A stretch of 64,000 bases of DNA. Origin: Rallus limicola. Lineage: Eukaryota > Chordata > Aves > Gruiformes > Rallidae. The translations under genes were made by a program, and so were the position numbers. The stretch is taken from the NCBI GenBank assembly GCA_022605955.1, contig JAKCOZ010000001.1, positions 81,704,520-81,768,519 on the forward strand, written 5' to 3'. Under the pieces are notes generated by a model, which had not been told where the DNA came from, searched no databases, and was given only the letters and a program-made list of their open reading frames with translations. Positions 23,901 through 38,900 of this stretch are shown here, piece after piece; position 1 is the first letter of the stretch; each line of letters starts with the position of its first letter.

Positions 23901-26900
23901 CAGTGCTTAGCTGCAGTAGTCATATGTCTCCCTGAGCTTGTCTTTCTATTTGTGATTGGAAATTGCAAAAGCCTTGTCCAACTGGAATAGCTAAAAACCA
24001 GATGTAATTGGTGGATTTTAGACAAGCATTTGTTAGTTACATTTGCTCAAGCTGGCCTACATCAGATCACTTTGTGCAGTGCTTGCCCTTGGAAATGACT
24101 TACCTTTTATGCACAGTAAGGTTGCAAACAAGGTGCTTCCTCATGCTTTACTGGTATCTGACACTATAATCAGTTAGTTCCTAGATGGAGAGTTTCTGTG
24201 AGGCTGGTAGAATCCAGGTTCTTGGCTCTATACTGTGCTGTGAAGAGCTGAAGGGGGAATTACATTGCTAGAATCATCATTTCTTTATTAATTTTTTACT
24301 GTCTCTTTAAGAGAACACGATGATGAATCTGGCCTATGTGCCAGCACTTTGGAGCAGGCTGATTAGAATGTTAGGCTCTTACTCCAAACAAAAAACCTCT
24401 GAAGGTGAAAGCAAATGCCTGAGTAATCTGAGTTTGGCAAAGATTGCCTAAGCTCTAGTGGCTAGGAAAGGTTGTTGAGCTCTATTTCTTACTTTTTCTG
24501 AAGAAACTGCTTTCTACAAACATTTGGGACTATGTTGTAGTGCATCCTAGAAAGTTTCATATAGCCTAAATTGTTCTGTGAACCCATCTTTGCTTGGCTA
24601 TCTCACAGTGAATGTTGTTTTTGAAGCAGAAAATAGGTTTGGTCTGAGACTCCATAGTTTATGGGAGGCCAACCTTTTTGACCTCATACCTTTGTATAGA
24701 CAAAAGTCATAACAAACAGATGCTGAGAATAGGCCAAAAGGAGTATGTAAAATGTTCCTGTTATCAATTGAAAATAGAAGGGCTCTTTTGTTTGCAAGTC
24801 ATCAAATTCTCAACCTTTTATGGTGCACTTCATTTTACAGGGCTTCAGGAGAAGAACTAAAAGTCAAGGCTTATCTGCCAACAGACAAACAGTTTTTGGT
24901 AACTAAAAATGGTAAGGCTGAAGTTTAAACATAAGTTTTTCTTAGAATTGATAGCATGGCTGACTGTGCTATCAATTCTGCTGATTGTCTGTGTTGACAG
25001 GGGAAGCAAATATCTTGTACTTTAGATGTTTTGGCTTTGCAACACTTAAAGTTTTTTCTGTATATATGAAAATCTTTTTCTTAGACCAGTTGTTAGTAGG
25101 GCTTTATACTAGTAATGCAGCTTGTCTTGCTCAAGTAGAAATTAAGTTTAAACATTATAAACCTCCTTTTCTACCTTTCCTCCCCCCACCCTTCAGCTCA
25201 TATTCAGTGTCTAAAAGGAAAATGGTTTTATTTTCTTATTTCTTTTGGAAAACTTAAGCTATTTAAATATTCCCAAAATGTCTTTCCTGGTGACATTGAT
25301 ACTTGTAGTTCAGATACATAACTAGTGCTGTTATCCCTTTTGACAACTACAGTATAAAATATAACTCAAATCAAATTTTGATCAGGCTTACAGTTGTGTG
25401 TGTATATATATAATACTTGAGGTGATTACCTTGATGAATAAGAAAGCTAACATCTTGGCACAACCATGGGGAAATCACTTTCTTAAAAGACCTTGCATGA
25501 AAACCTGCCAAAGAAAATGCCATTGGATAATCCTTCAGTACTAAGGAGCCTGAGGAGATTTTTGCCTGCACTGGGCTGTATTCTACACTTTGATTTCACT
25601 TGCTGGTGTCTGGAGTCTTGCAGTGTGCTGTCATGGGTAAACACTAAGAGTTGGCCAGGCTTTCCCAAGATGGTCTGGATGGCTGGGTGTCCGAGCGATC
25701 CACTTTGTTTCTCTTTTTCCTGCCACTCTTAGGGTCCCACATTGCTCTGAACTTTCCAGGCTGCATTTCAAAATAACATGTTGCCTGCTGATGGTGACAC
25801 AGTGGCCTACCACCTCAGTAAAAGTTGAGGACTATGGGTGAGGCTAGGAACTGTCTTGCAGACCTCATTTTGGAAGCCCTCAGAGGATTTCATTATGATT
25901 TTCAGAAAAGATGAGGGGTGTGAAAGGTCTGGAAGCAATTTACCAATGCTGCACTTCATGCAGCAGTTGTTTTTTCCACATTAGGGAAGGAGCATTTTCT
26001 TCTTACTCCTTGTTTATGGTATTGGAAAATGCCTGCTTTGCCTTAATCAGTTCCATGTTCTTTCTTTGACTATTTTCTGAGAACTTTGTATAAATCTGTA
26101 CTTGAATGGCTCTGTAACGCACATGACTGAAGTTATTTAAAATAACACATTAATTTTAACCTCTTGTAAACTTCTAGATGTTAATTTATAATTAAACATA
26201 CTTAATATAGCACATAAATAGCTGATGCAAACTTTTAGCAGAAGTGTAAAGAAAATCAGTTCAGTAAACTGATGCTAATCCAGGCAAAGTTATACATAGA
26301 CTAAAAGTTGTTTAACAATGTGAAGAAAGCTAATAGATTGTCTTGACCTGTTAGCAAATGGATTGGCAGTCTGTGGAGACATGAGAAGTTAATTTTTTTC
26401 TAATCCTTAAGAGTTTGGATGGAAGTGCTCTAATGGGTAACAAAAATGAACTTTTAAGGTTGCTGCAAGTGTTGTACTGTAAATGAAACAAAAGGCCTAG
26501 TACAGCACATAAACATATTTTTCTTGAAGTTGCTGCTCTTGCAATGCAGCTTTAGGCTTCTTTAAGGGTGTATGAGAGACTATGATGTCTAAGGAGGCCT
26601 TGTAGAATTAATTTCTTGCTCCATTTGGGTTTTGTGTAGGAATAGCCACATTCATTGTCTTGCCATCTTTTTGCAGTGCCGTGCTACAAAAGGTGTAAGC
26701 AGATGGAGTACTCTGATGAGCAGGAAGCAATTATAGAAGAAGATGATGGTGATGGGGGATGGGTAGACACGTTTCACAATGCAGGTATTTGACTTCTTGC
26801 TTCAGACTCTGCATTTTGTAATAGGAAAGATTTTCAGTTTCCACTCTTAGCAAGTAGAATCTTCCTTGTATATAGATGTCTGTGTGCTGGTATCTAACCT

Positions 26901-29900
26901 GGAGAAAATACGTGATATTGACAGCTGCCTACCTGGTTGGTACATGACAGCTTGTGCATTTTACTGTGTATGCCCAAAACACACTGCTACTTAGAAGTGT
27001 TGATACAATACTGAAATAGCTGAGTAGAGAATAGTGAAATTATTAAAAGACTTGTAAATGAAGTCCTTAAGGACATGATCAGGAGGTGGACTAGTCAGGG
27101 TTAGGCTGTGGTTGGACTCGATGACCTAAAGGGTCTCTTCTGACCCAGGTGATTCTAGGTGTAGTGGCTCATACCTTAGTAAGGTGATCCTGTGAAGAGC
27201 ATGCTAGTTTAAATTATTTGTTTGAATATGCAAATTTCTCTTTAGCAAGGTTGCATATGAAGCGTGTTGAGATGTTTATCTTAATGACAACCTCATCTGA
27301 CTTAATTATTTTGGTGTTTCCCATTCTGTTGGAATTGTTGGAATGTGCTATAACAGGGAATCATTGGAAAATAGCTATTTTCTTAGTACCTGAGGTCACT
27401 GGGGGAAAGAGGTGCACTAAGAACAGTGCAGAGGACTGTGGGAGATGATCCTTTTTTATACTAAGTACTTAGGTAAGCTTGTGCTTATAGAGATGTCTGA
27501 AAATTACTGCTTTACGTTCATGTATCTCTGTCCAGGGTTGACCCTGGCTGGAGGCCAGATGACAACCCAAGCTGCTCTATCACTCCCCTGCTCAGTGAGA
27601 CTGGAGAGAAAATACATATTGAGAAGCTTGCGTTTTGAGATAAGGACAGGGAGAGATCATTCTGCAATCAGCATCATGGGCAAAACAGACTCAACACAGA
27701 AATAAAAATGTATCTAACTTAATATACCACCACCACCTCTCCCCAAGAAAGTACACAATGTAAATGGAGTGGTGGGTCCAGCCTTGAGCCTTCTGGTATT
27801 GGCTGTGTGAGACCTGGGGGAAGCTTCTAGCAGAAACCACCTCTGCTCTCCATCTTCCATGGGCTGTGTAGGGACAGTCTGCTTCACCAGTGTTTTCCTC
27901 CATGGGCTGCAGGGGCATCTTTCTCTCTGTCACCTGGGGCACCTCCTCCCCTGCCTCACTGGCCTTCGTGTCAGCACAGTTCCTTACATCATCTCCTTCC
28001 CTTCTCTGGGGGCAAAAAGCAGCTGCTTGTGGTTTTTTTTTCTCCTGAATGTGATTCCCAGAGGTGCTGTGACCTGTTGCTGATGGGTTGGGCCTTGGTC
28101 AGCAAAAAATTTTGGCCTTGAGCCGGCTGTTTGCTTTGTGGGGCCTGCAGAGAGCTTCTGGCTGCTGCTTGCAGAAGTCACCCCTGGAGCCCCCCTTCTC
28201 CACCAGAACCCTGCCATGCAAAGCTACAACACACATCCTTGAATTAAGGACACATTCTTTATCCCTGCTGTGGATAGACTCCTCTGCCAGGGATAACTGG
28301 TTTGGGCACCATGTTGTAGTAGCACAACTGTAGGACTCTGACTACACCCATCCAGGTCTCCAAGCACTATTGAAGGAGATAAAATCTGTTTCCACCCATC
28401 TGTATAAATGTGCTTTATAACACCACTCTTTCTGGTAGGAAAAAGCACACCCACCAGAAATGCATTGTTTCCAAGCAGCATTCAACTGTTGAACTGTTGC
28501 TCTGTCACAAACACCTTGCTTTTGAGATGGGCGGAAGCATTCATTAATGTATGCATTGCTCAGGAAGTTCAGGTCTGTTATTGTGATGTGAATGCCATTA
28601 TTGAAGTAATTTTTATGTAGAAACACCTTAAAATAAAACCCAACAAATGACTTTGCATTGTTCCATCAACAAAAGTTGTGTAATGTGCAAGAGCTGTGCT
28701 GCTGTGTTCCATGTTACTATCATGGCTTGTTTATGGATGTGCGGCTCCAAGCTACCAATATCAAATAAACAGCCCTTCAAATAACAAAATTTTTGTGAGC
28801 TGTGCCTCATACTGCTTTGTGAGGTCTCTGCAGCCTCTTCTTATAGTATTATGTAACAAAAATTGAACTTTAACACAAATTTCTTGTTCAATTAACAGGC
28901 ATAGTGGGTGCAACAGAAGCAATTAAGGAGATCACACTAGACAGTAAGGTACTTCTAAATTTTTCTCCTCCTTTATTACAGGATCTAAAGGTATTACAAG
29001 TCTTACCTGCAGCAATCTAGTACTGCCTGTGAAAGCTTAAAATACACTTTTTCCCTGGGTGCGTTGCAGATCTGCTTGGACCTTCCAAGCCCATGATCTT
29101 AGTCTGAGCATGCACATCACCTTAGTACTACATGTTTAATGAGGCAGCGAACTTTGGAATGCCTTTAGCTCTCTCTGAGCTATGAGAACTTAATCCACCC
29201 AAGCACAAGGCTTTGGGTTTTTAAAAATTAACGGGAGCGAATGGGCTGCCACATGCTACCCCAGCATTGTAAATGGCTCAACACGCTACTGGTGTAATGA
29301 ACTGTGAAGCACGTGTATTTCAAGTGGGACTGTGCTGAACAAAGTAAAAATACTGCTTTTTAACAAGTCAGTAATGAAACACTATGGAATACCTGAAGGA
29401 GATGATTATTTCTACAAAGCACAGTTAATTGCAGAATGTTGTTGTGTAACTGCTGTTGTGTGTTATGAATTAGTACGCTTCTAACACAGTGTGTGTTGAA
29501 AAACTCACTTCTTGTACAGGATGTCATTTCTTGGACCAGGCATCCAGTCCAGAAGGAAGATTTCTTTTTCTGCTAATGATCTGCTTGACAAAGCCCTTCA
29601 CACCTTAGCTTCTTAATATTTCTCTTTCAACGAGGAAACCAGCCACCTGATGCTTACAATTAGAGCAGCTTCTAATCCTAATCATTATTTGGAGTATTCC
29701 CTTTAAAGTCTTTATGAAACCTGAATAAATAAGACCTTTTCCCCCCAACTTAATTTTTTTTTCCCCTGGGGTTGTGTGTTGGGCTCAAATGCTACACAGA
29801 GGCCCAAAAGAAAAAGTTGTTGGAGAGCTTGTGCCTCCTGTTCTTTCTATTGGATTTGGCTTCCTCAAACAATATCCAAATATAGTATTTTGGGGGGCTC

Positions 29901-32900
29901 TCTTGTGTCTTAAAAACAATTCTGGAACCCTTGCACTGTTGGCTGTGTCTAGGTCATGCAGTCATGGCTGTTTAGTCATTGCCTGTCATTTGAGGTAGGT
30001 GGGGTTTTTGAAAAGAAAACATGGACTGTTTAACACAGTGTTTATTCTTTTTATTGCTTAGGAATGAAAAAATTCCTGGTTACAAATCCACTAAAAAGTT
30101 CTCCTTTGACTTTGTAATGTCATACTAGGGTTTTGAAACTAAGTTTGCTTAATAAGCAGATATTTGAGTTCAGTATAGTCTTTCTAAATATTGCAGAAAT
30201 TACTTCTCTCGTTCACTGTATGTATTGACTCAGCTCATACCTTAGACTGGCTGGGGCTGTTAGGCTGTGTAGCTGCAGCAGTCTTTTAAGCAGTGTTTTC
30301 AATTTAACTTCTAAAGGATAATACAAAAATACCAGAACGTTCAGCGTCTTGTGAAGATGACGATGAGGAAGATGAAGGAGAAGCCGCAGACATGGAAGGT
30401 ATTTCCTTAAATTGGGTGGGATGTGCTTTATTTCAGACCTTTAAAGGGATACCCTCTAAAAAAACACTACTCTTTATTTCCATGGAATTCAACATATGCT
30501 CTTTATCATTTGTGTGGTCTTATTGATGCAGATTAACTTGTGTGCTGAAACCTGTGTTAGTGGCTAGGAAATTGATTGGATCCAAGTAAGCAAAGATTAG
30601 GGATTTAGCATAGCTTCTTTCCTACTTCACACCTACACCTAAACTCATTGTGTACTTACTGTAGTCTTGGTCAAACTTGTACTTTAAAAATGCATAGTCT
30701 GTTTTGGGGATTGGGAAGTCTACCTGAGTGAAATATCTTTAGATACACGTTGATATGTTTTAATGGAATTGTTTATGAATGATAAATACGATGACTAGCT
30801 ACAAGCTGAACACAGAATTCTATGGGTCTTCTTTTCAGAGTATGAAGAAAGTGGGCTATTGGAGACAGATGATGTGAGTGAACAGTTCTCTATTTTGTCT
30901 GTTACAATGCTTATTGCCAGTATGAGCACAAGCAAAGTAAAAATGGTTATGAATGGCTGACATAGCAAGCTTACTAGAGCACTGTAACTACTGAGCCTGG
31001 CTTCTTAAGGATTTGCTTCTTGCCAACCTGCTGCAGTAACCTTACCTCTTAGGTCCTCCAAGATTTGGATCACAGTAACTTTGTGGGCTTTTTGCTGATC
31101 CCTTTCACTCTGCTTATACACAGTGCTGTATTCACAAGAGGTAAACAATGCAGTGGCTGTTCTTGGGGCTTATGTGTGGGGAATGAGTGATTTATAGGTT
31201 CAATAGATTACACTGAACCCGACTGTCATGAGAAGAAACAGGACATCATTATTTGTGGCACTCTGCTAAGGTTTTAATGAAATTGGCATAACTGAAGACC
31301 TCTGCTGCCTGAATTTCATTAGAAATGTCTGTTGGGTTCAAAAGTTACTGGTGAAAGAAGGGAGGGGGATGTGCTGGTGCAGTTGCACGCTTCCTTAAGA
31401 AATAAGAGCTTTTTAAAAAAAATAACTTGAAGGTAAAACAAACAACTACTTGGGAGAGAAATTGATACTCTTAATTTAAAGATAAACTTCAAAAGCCCAT
31501 TTTTCTTTTTAACTGTTCACTTAAGATTAATTCAGTTTTACAGCTTTACATAACTAATTAGGATGGGAAGGTAGGGAACCCAAGCAGGACTGTACTAATC
31601 TTTTCATTTTTACCTTGAACCAGGCGACGCTTGACACAAGACAGATTGTAGAAGCTAGCAAAGCTAAAGCTGATGTTGGAGGGGAAGATGCTATTCTGCA
31701 GACTAGAACTTATGACCTCTACATCACATATGACAAATATTACCAAACTCCAAGACTCTGGTTATTTGGATATGATGAGGTATAGCTATGTTGGCTTTTT
31801 TTCCCCCACTTCTGTGAAATAAGACTCACTATGTCAAATAGCAAGGCTGTTCTGTTGCTACTTACCCATAGTAGAAGTTGTAAGGGGAAAAAAAATGGAG
31901 AACACTATTACACAGTCAAGAGTTGCAGACAGAGCATCGGGTACTTGTTGGAAGTAGGAACAATTTCACTAACTGTACTTGGTAACTGAGCACACTTGGA
32001 AGGAATGAAATCATGGTAGTATCATTTGAGTTTGTTAGCTCTGCAGAGCTAGTAATAACCTCAGTAAATTTAGTCAAGCAAGCGGGGGTCTGTTTTCTTC
32101 ATCTTCAGAAGGAGAGGGACAGATAAACCACTCTTCTGTAATGACTGCATTTCTTGAGTTAAAGTTGGTTAGGACTTATGGCTCAAATACCTAAATGGGA
32201 CCCTAGATTTTTCTCAAATATATTGACCTTAATGCTTACTTGGTATATTAAAAATGAAAAAAAAAAATTGTGCAGTACAGTTTCTGTAGTACGTGGATTT
32301 TAACACACCCTGTTCTTTCAGTGTACCTTCAGAACTGCTGTGTATCAGAAGCTTATAATTTATGGTGTCTTATCTGTTAGTGACATTGGAACTGCTGAGA
32401 AGGAGCAAAGCATTCTTTGCGAGTAATGTTGTTGTGTCCCTTTTCCCCCATATAGCAACGGCAGCCTTTAACAGTAGAGCACATGTATGAAGATATTAGT
32501 CAAGATCATGTCAAGAAAACAGTGACTATTGAAAACCATCCTCATCTTCCTCCACCTCCCATGTGCTCAGTTCATCCATGCAGGTATGTCTGTTTCCAGT
32601 CCAATCCAGTGTGCAGATACAAGGCACTGCACTGGTCTTAAGGATTTGGGTTAGGTGTTCTGGAGGCATTTCCACACTTGCCTGCCATAGTGATCTGTTA
32701 GCTTCTGAGGGAGCATGAAAAGAAGATACCAGCAATTCTCTGAAGTCATCCCAGCACTCACTGCTGAAAGTCTGTTCTGCCGTTAAAACTGTCTTCTCTC
32801 AGGTTGCTTTTCCTCCACTTCCTGCAGACTCCAGAAGATGGCAGGCTACTAGAACTCTGTAAAAGAAAGGTCATTTATACTTCATTTGCTGCTTTTTTGG

Positions 32901-35900
32901 GGAGGGTAAGAGTATAATGGATGCTTTAGGAGCAGAACATGAAATAATTATCTTATTTTCTAGTTAACTGCCTTCTGCTCATCCAGAAGTCTTGGAAATT
33001 TTCCACTTACAAATAGAGGTCCTCTAACAGCCAAGCTGAAACAACACGAGTACACACACACTTTTCTGCTGTTTTCTTTACATTTCCTAACCAAAACATC
33101 CATGCAGCTACACTCTCCCTATTTTTTTCCCTGTGTCTTCAAAAGATGTCTTTTGTCTTAGATACAGTCTCTGATGTCCCTTTAGATGTCTTAGTGATGC
33201 AGAGCCAATATCTTGAACAGTAACTCCTCAGCTTCATGACAGAATTAAGTTATTAGAGATGAGACTCACTGTGTAATCTTGCATATGACTTTAAAAAAAG
33301 ATCCCTGAAGTGTTTGTTTAGGATTTGTCACCGGCTGAGGTGTCAAATAATCAACTTGTCCACAAGTTTGTGGTAGGTCTGGCAGACTCCACATTCAAAT
33401 AATTCCAAAATCTGAAACAAGATCTTAAGATTAGCCTTGGGAAGGGTATGCCATTCTTCAGAAAAAGAGCAAGCAGGCTTTGCACCAGGTAGTGTATGGC
33501 TGCTTCTGATCTTCTTTTGAGGATGTATATTCATGGACTTGGTAATATCTTGTGTTTCTTCCAGTTCGTAGTTCTTTAAGTACTGCTTTACAGCAGTCTT
33601 GCTTTCGCCAGGCACTCAGACTTAGACTTACACCTAGACAATACTGAGCAGGGAAGCCATTGTATGACTAGGAAATAGCTTTACCCCTAGTTTAGCTGTC
33701 TTGCAGAAAAAAAAAGTGGTAAAGTTTATTGTTGGTCTTCAAGTCCTCAGGTTTAATTCTGTGCTAACACAATAGGCCAGTGAAAGTGTTGGTCTTTGGT
33801 GCTTAAGAGTACTACAGGAAGTAGAATTTAGAGGAGTGTTAGGAAGATAATAGAGTGGAACAGGAAATGGCATAAGGCCTCTATTAATCTGTGGCACCAC
33901 TTCTGTGTGAAATACTGCAGTACAGCTCTGGTCATCTGTTCTGTAGTCTGAGATGAAGGCTAAAGCAGGAGAATAAACAGGGGTGATTATCTGTGATAAC
34001 TGGAAATAAAGCTCTCATAAGAAATGACTGAGTAACCTGGGACTAGTTATGATTTCAGTGACCTTCATCATGAATGGCACAGAAGGTGAAGTAATAGGTG
34101 TTTGCTTCTTTCCAGTAATAAAGCAGGTGGCATTGAATGCCGCTTGCTACTGGCATGTTCAAAGCCAGAAAAAGGATCAAACTCTACAGGTAGCACCTAC
34201 TTAAACTGTTTAAGTGATATGATGCTAATGAAAAAAAAAACATTATCAAGAGCTTTTGAAAGTGAAGTGATTAGAATGCACTGGAATTAGGAAGTCACTG
34301 GGTCACATACTGCTGGAAACTGGTAGTGCTTTGGGGGAAGCATTACAAAGTACTTGCTTCAGGCTCATTCTTGAGCATTTACTATAAGGTAATAAGCAGG
34401 ATGAGGTAGACGTTTATTTGATCCATTAAGTTGTTCTTGTACTTAATATGAACACACCAGTCTTAATATGTCAGCCTTTCCATGACTTTGACTGTCTTAC
34501 TATTTGCAGGGCTTGGGACCCAAAAAATGGATGCAGTTTTTTGTGCTACTCCTGTTTTTTTGAAGGAGTGTCAAATAGGATGAATGTAGGAAGGTTTAAT
34601 AGACTGGCTAGGAAGAAAATTAATAGAATAAAAGGAGAGGGGGAAAAAAGTCTGAAGCAGAGGCTTAATATAATGATTGCTGGAAGCTCAAAATAATATG
34701 TTGGGAAGAAGCTGCTATTGATGGATGCAGGCTGGGAGGGCACTCGGCAGGAACAAAGATGACTGGTTATTTGGGCATGATAGCCCTCACTGACTAGGTA
34801 GACCTGTTTTGTGGTTTGTGGGTTTTTTCTTTTTACTGGGCTCTGGCTGCGGTGTTATACACTTAATTTAACGATCACTCTGCAGACTAAGAACCAATGT
34901 AATGCTAGCCTGTGAGTTTGGATTGAGAGTCTTCATGGAGGAGAGCTCTGTGTGCATCTCTTCACTTCTGAAGCTAGTGACCTGCCAGTGCCTTTGCTAT
35001 GTAATCCACATCTACTCTTGAAGGAATGGTTTGCATCATAAGACTTGTTCCAATTAGCCTTTTAAGCATAAAGAGGTGATTGATAATTGCAGTGAGACAA
35101 ACTAAATGTGGAGGATACTATCTAGTCCTTCCCAAAAAGCAATCTAGTTGACTGGCAACTGCTTTACATCAGAAGGTTTGAAAAGGTGATCTTTAGACTG
35201 TGAAGGAAGAGGCTAAGAGGATATCTAAAATGAAAGTTTTAAGCATGTTCTTTTACTCTCCAAGGTGGGCTATTCCGTTGTCTCAAATAGCTAATGCTAT
35301 CAACTATGAGAAGGTCTGATCTTCTGAGGTTACAGATACTAGCCCAAAATGTTTATTCTTGGCTAAGCTGGGAAGCACCAGCTCTGCTGATGTTGCTCTC
35401 CCTGCACGTTACAGGAACTGTGACGTGGATATCCCTTTGCCATGCGTCAGAGAAAGTAAAGAAATGGCAGTTGGGGGCTGCTGTCAGCTGCTTGAGATGG
35501 CTTCTATTTTGAGGAGTTTGTTGTTCTCTGCTCTAAGTTGTATTTCTTGTCAGCATTTTTACAGTAGTGGGAGGAATGTAGTCAACTTCCTCATTAATTG
35601 CTGCAAACGAGTTTAATCGCAATTCTCAACTCTTATGAAGGGATTATCAAACCAGTTAACTACTAAACATGTTTACAGTTAGATCAGTTACTTGCTCTAA
35701 TTAAAAGTGCTTCTTTTTTTCTCCCATTTCTAAACAAATGATAGGATTCTGAACTCCTTTTTGTCATACGTACTCCAGATATCTGCAGGGAAGTGACTAG
35801 AGGCAATTGCATGGATTAGAATCGTAGAATCACAGAATGTGTTAGCTTGGAAGGGACCTTTAAAGGTCATCTAGTCCAACCCCCCTGCAGTAAGCAGGGA

Positions 35901-38900
35901 TACCTTGAACTAGATCGGGTTGCTCAGAGCTTCATCAAGCCTTACCTTGAATGTCTCCAAGGATGGGGCCTCCACCACCTCTTCGGGCAACTTGTTCCTG
36001 TGTCTCACCACCCTCACAATGCAGAACTTCTTCCTAATGTCTAACTAAACCTGCCCTGCTGTAGTTTAAAGCCATTGCCCCTCATCCTATTGCTACATGC
36101 TCTTATAAACAGTCCCTCTTCAGCTTTCCGCTAGGTCCCCTTCAGGCACTAGGAAGCTGCTATAAGGTCAGCCTTCTCTTCTCCAGGCTGAACAACCCCA
36201 ACTCTCTCAACCTGTCCTCACAGGATAGGTGCTTCAGCCCCCTGATTACCTTTGTGGCCCTCCTCTGGACTCACTCCAAGATGTCCATGTCCTTGTGCTG
36301 AAGGTTCCAGAGCTGGACGCAGCACTCCAGGCAGGGTCTCGCCAGAGTAGAGGAGCAGGATCACCTCTCTGGACCTACTGGCCAGCTGCTTTTGATACAG
36401 CCCAGGATGCAATTTGCCTTCTGGGCTGCGAGCACACATAAGAAAGTAAAACTCACATAAATTAGTGAATTGTAGATCTTGAAGTTAACTGACTTGTGGG
36501 TTCTGAATGCTTCTCCTAATGATGACAATCGTGGGTTTTTTTCCACACCTGTCTTGTGTGTGAGCAGTTACAGACAGTGAATCAAATCAACAGGTGATTT
36601 GTTTTCCTTAAAAGTACACTGTCCTAAAATGTCTTGCACTTTGCCTTCCATTATGAAAGCTTATGGTTGTTGTCTGCTATATCAGAAGCCCAGTGGAAGG
36701 CCTTTTATCTCGGTCACCTTTGAGGGATGGGGATAAATTGTTTCTGGTGTGTGTGGTGTTGGGTTTTTTTTTCCCCATACATCTGGAAGCTCTTTGCTTT
36801 TACTTTCAGATGGCACGTATTTTGCTTCTGGCTGATAGTGAGACAGTGTCAGTATGTCAGCTATGTTGAATTCAATTCAAAGTTAATAAACACTTTTGAC
36901 TGTCAGCTCTGCCAACTGCAAAGTGGGAGAGGGGCTCTTCAGCAGGAAAGGGAGCATTTCTGATAAGACCAGAAAGAGTTGCCTAATCAGTCTAAGAAAT
37001 CAGCTTCTTTCACCTTATTTTTTCAGCTTTTAATGTGTGGTCTTAATTCTGTAAATATCCATTTATTTTCAATACGAACAGCAGTACTTCTGACTTGAAT
37101 CTGAATAATTTATATTACTTCAACCCCCACAAGAGTTGGTTGATACACTGGAAAGACCTTAGCAGATATTTTGTCTGATCTGTTTAATAGCTCAGGTGAT
37201 CTGCAACCTGGTCCTGAAATAAGTATTGGTGAGCATGTAGTATATTTAGTCAGCTTAAGTTAGGAATTATTTCTGGGGGAACTTCTATTCAGAAGTAAAG
37301 GAAAAAATAAATACCAACATTTTGAGATAGCAGGATATTTTAGATGACATTTCTCCCAAAGTGATGGTGTTTCTTTCCATTGGGGGTACACATACTTTAT
37401 ATTAATGCATCAAAATTATCTTATGGCAGGAAACTGAAAACAGGAAACAAACTTCTCAAAGCTTATAAAGCACCCCCAAAGCTTTTTATGAGTGAGTATT
37501 GGATGGTAAGAAAGGCTGTTACAGAATTCCAGATACCAAACTACCCCTTAGAAAGCAGAAAAGAGCTAATGTCACTGAGCTATATGTCTCTGCAGCCAGT
37601 ATTCTGTTAGAGGCTTCTAATAGCTGCAGGCTGGCATGAGGTCTGTGCCAGTGCAGGAAATAGTCCTCCGTTATGGACAACGTCAGAGCTTAAGTTTTGA
37701 CAGTGGCCAGTCTCCTATCTAGAAGCAGCTGCCCTTGGCACCTGATACAGGGTGTGCTCTGCAGGGGAGTCACCAGGATCCAGAATTGGAATCAACTGTG
37801 AGTGTTGGCTGATTTGTCAAGACCCAACAGCCCAGTGAATAACAAATGCTGACCTTAAGTATTTCTCCAGACGTGCGTGTTCCTGTTTACAGTGCGTCTT
37901 GGTAACTTTGCAACAGCTTCCTTCCTTGTGTTTGCAGTCACTGGCAGCATGATTAACTTTGGAGGTGACTATTCAATGTCCGTTACTGGTCAGCTGTTTA
38001 GATTTGCATAATGGTACCAAAATATGGTGAGAGTTATGCAAACTCTGCTTACCCCTCTTCCGTGTCCTCAGGAGGCACACAAGTTGTTCCAGGACAGGTA
38101 TTTTAAACTATGGCTGTTAACTAGCTTGCAGGGTTGTATAGCCCTGTATGACCTCACTGATAAGGGTTGCATACAGAATCATGAATTTTAAACAAAATTT
38201 AAGTCTAGATAAAGGTAGGATGAGTTACACAGCCTGGGAGCTTGTCTTAAAATATATAAATAAAACATTAATTAAATTAAACATTAATTAAATTAAAACC
38301 AGTAGACTAATTTTCCCCTCTGATTTGATATGTTCTTCATCCCCTGGTTTATGGGGTATAGGAGCACTCCTGAACATTACTTCTGTATTGTAACTGATTG
38401 TGAAAAGATTTGAAGTTGTCTTTGAAGTCTTCATCATTGGAGATACTCAAAAGCAGCCCAGCTGAGGTGGTTCTCAGCAATCTGTTCTAGTTTACTGCTA
38501 TTTGAGCCAGTAGGGTTGGACTAGATGATGACTGTTTTTTTCCAACACTAGCTGTTCTGTGATTCCATGTTATATTCCCTGGTTTGTTTTTGTACATAGG
38601 CCTTTGTGTGGTTCCTAGTAGGTCTAGCGTGTCACTGAGGAATTAATGTCAAAACACAACTCCTCAAGGAAATGTTTTTCCTCCACTGCAGTGTTTTACA
38701 GTAAGAGAGCCATGAGAGAGAAGCAGCTGTCTTGGAAACTGCTGGTCTGCTATAGAATCCAAGTCACTGCTAGGAAAAGTTTCCAAACCCTAAGTCGGTC
38801 CCAAAGCAGCCATTGTGAGTTTATGCAGGGTGACTCTAGCCTGCCTTTCCTAGGAACTGTGAATTGTTTAAGTGCTTGGTGAGTCTGAAGGTCTACAAGC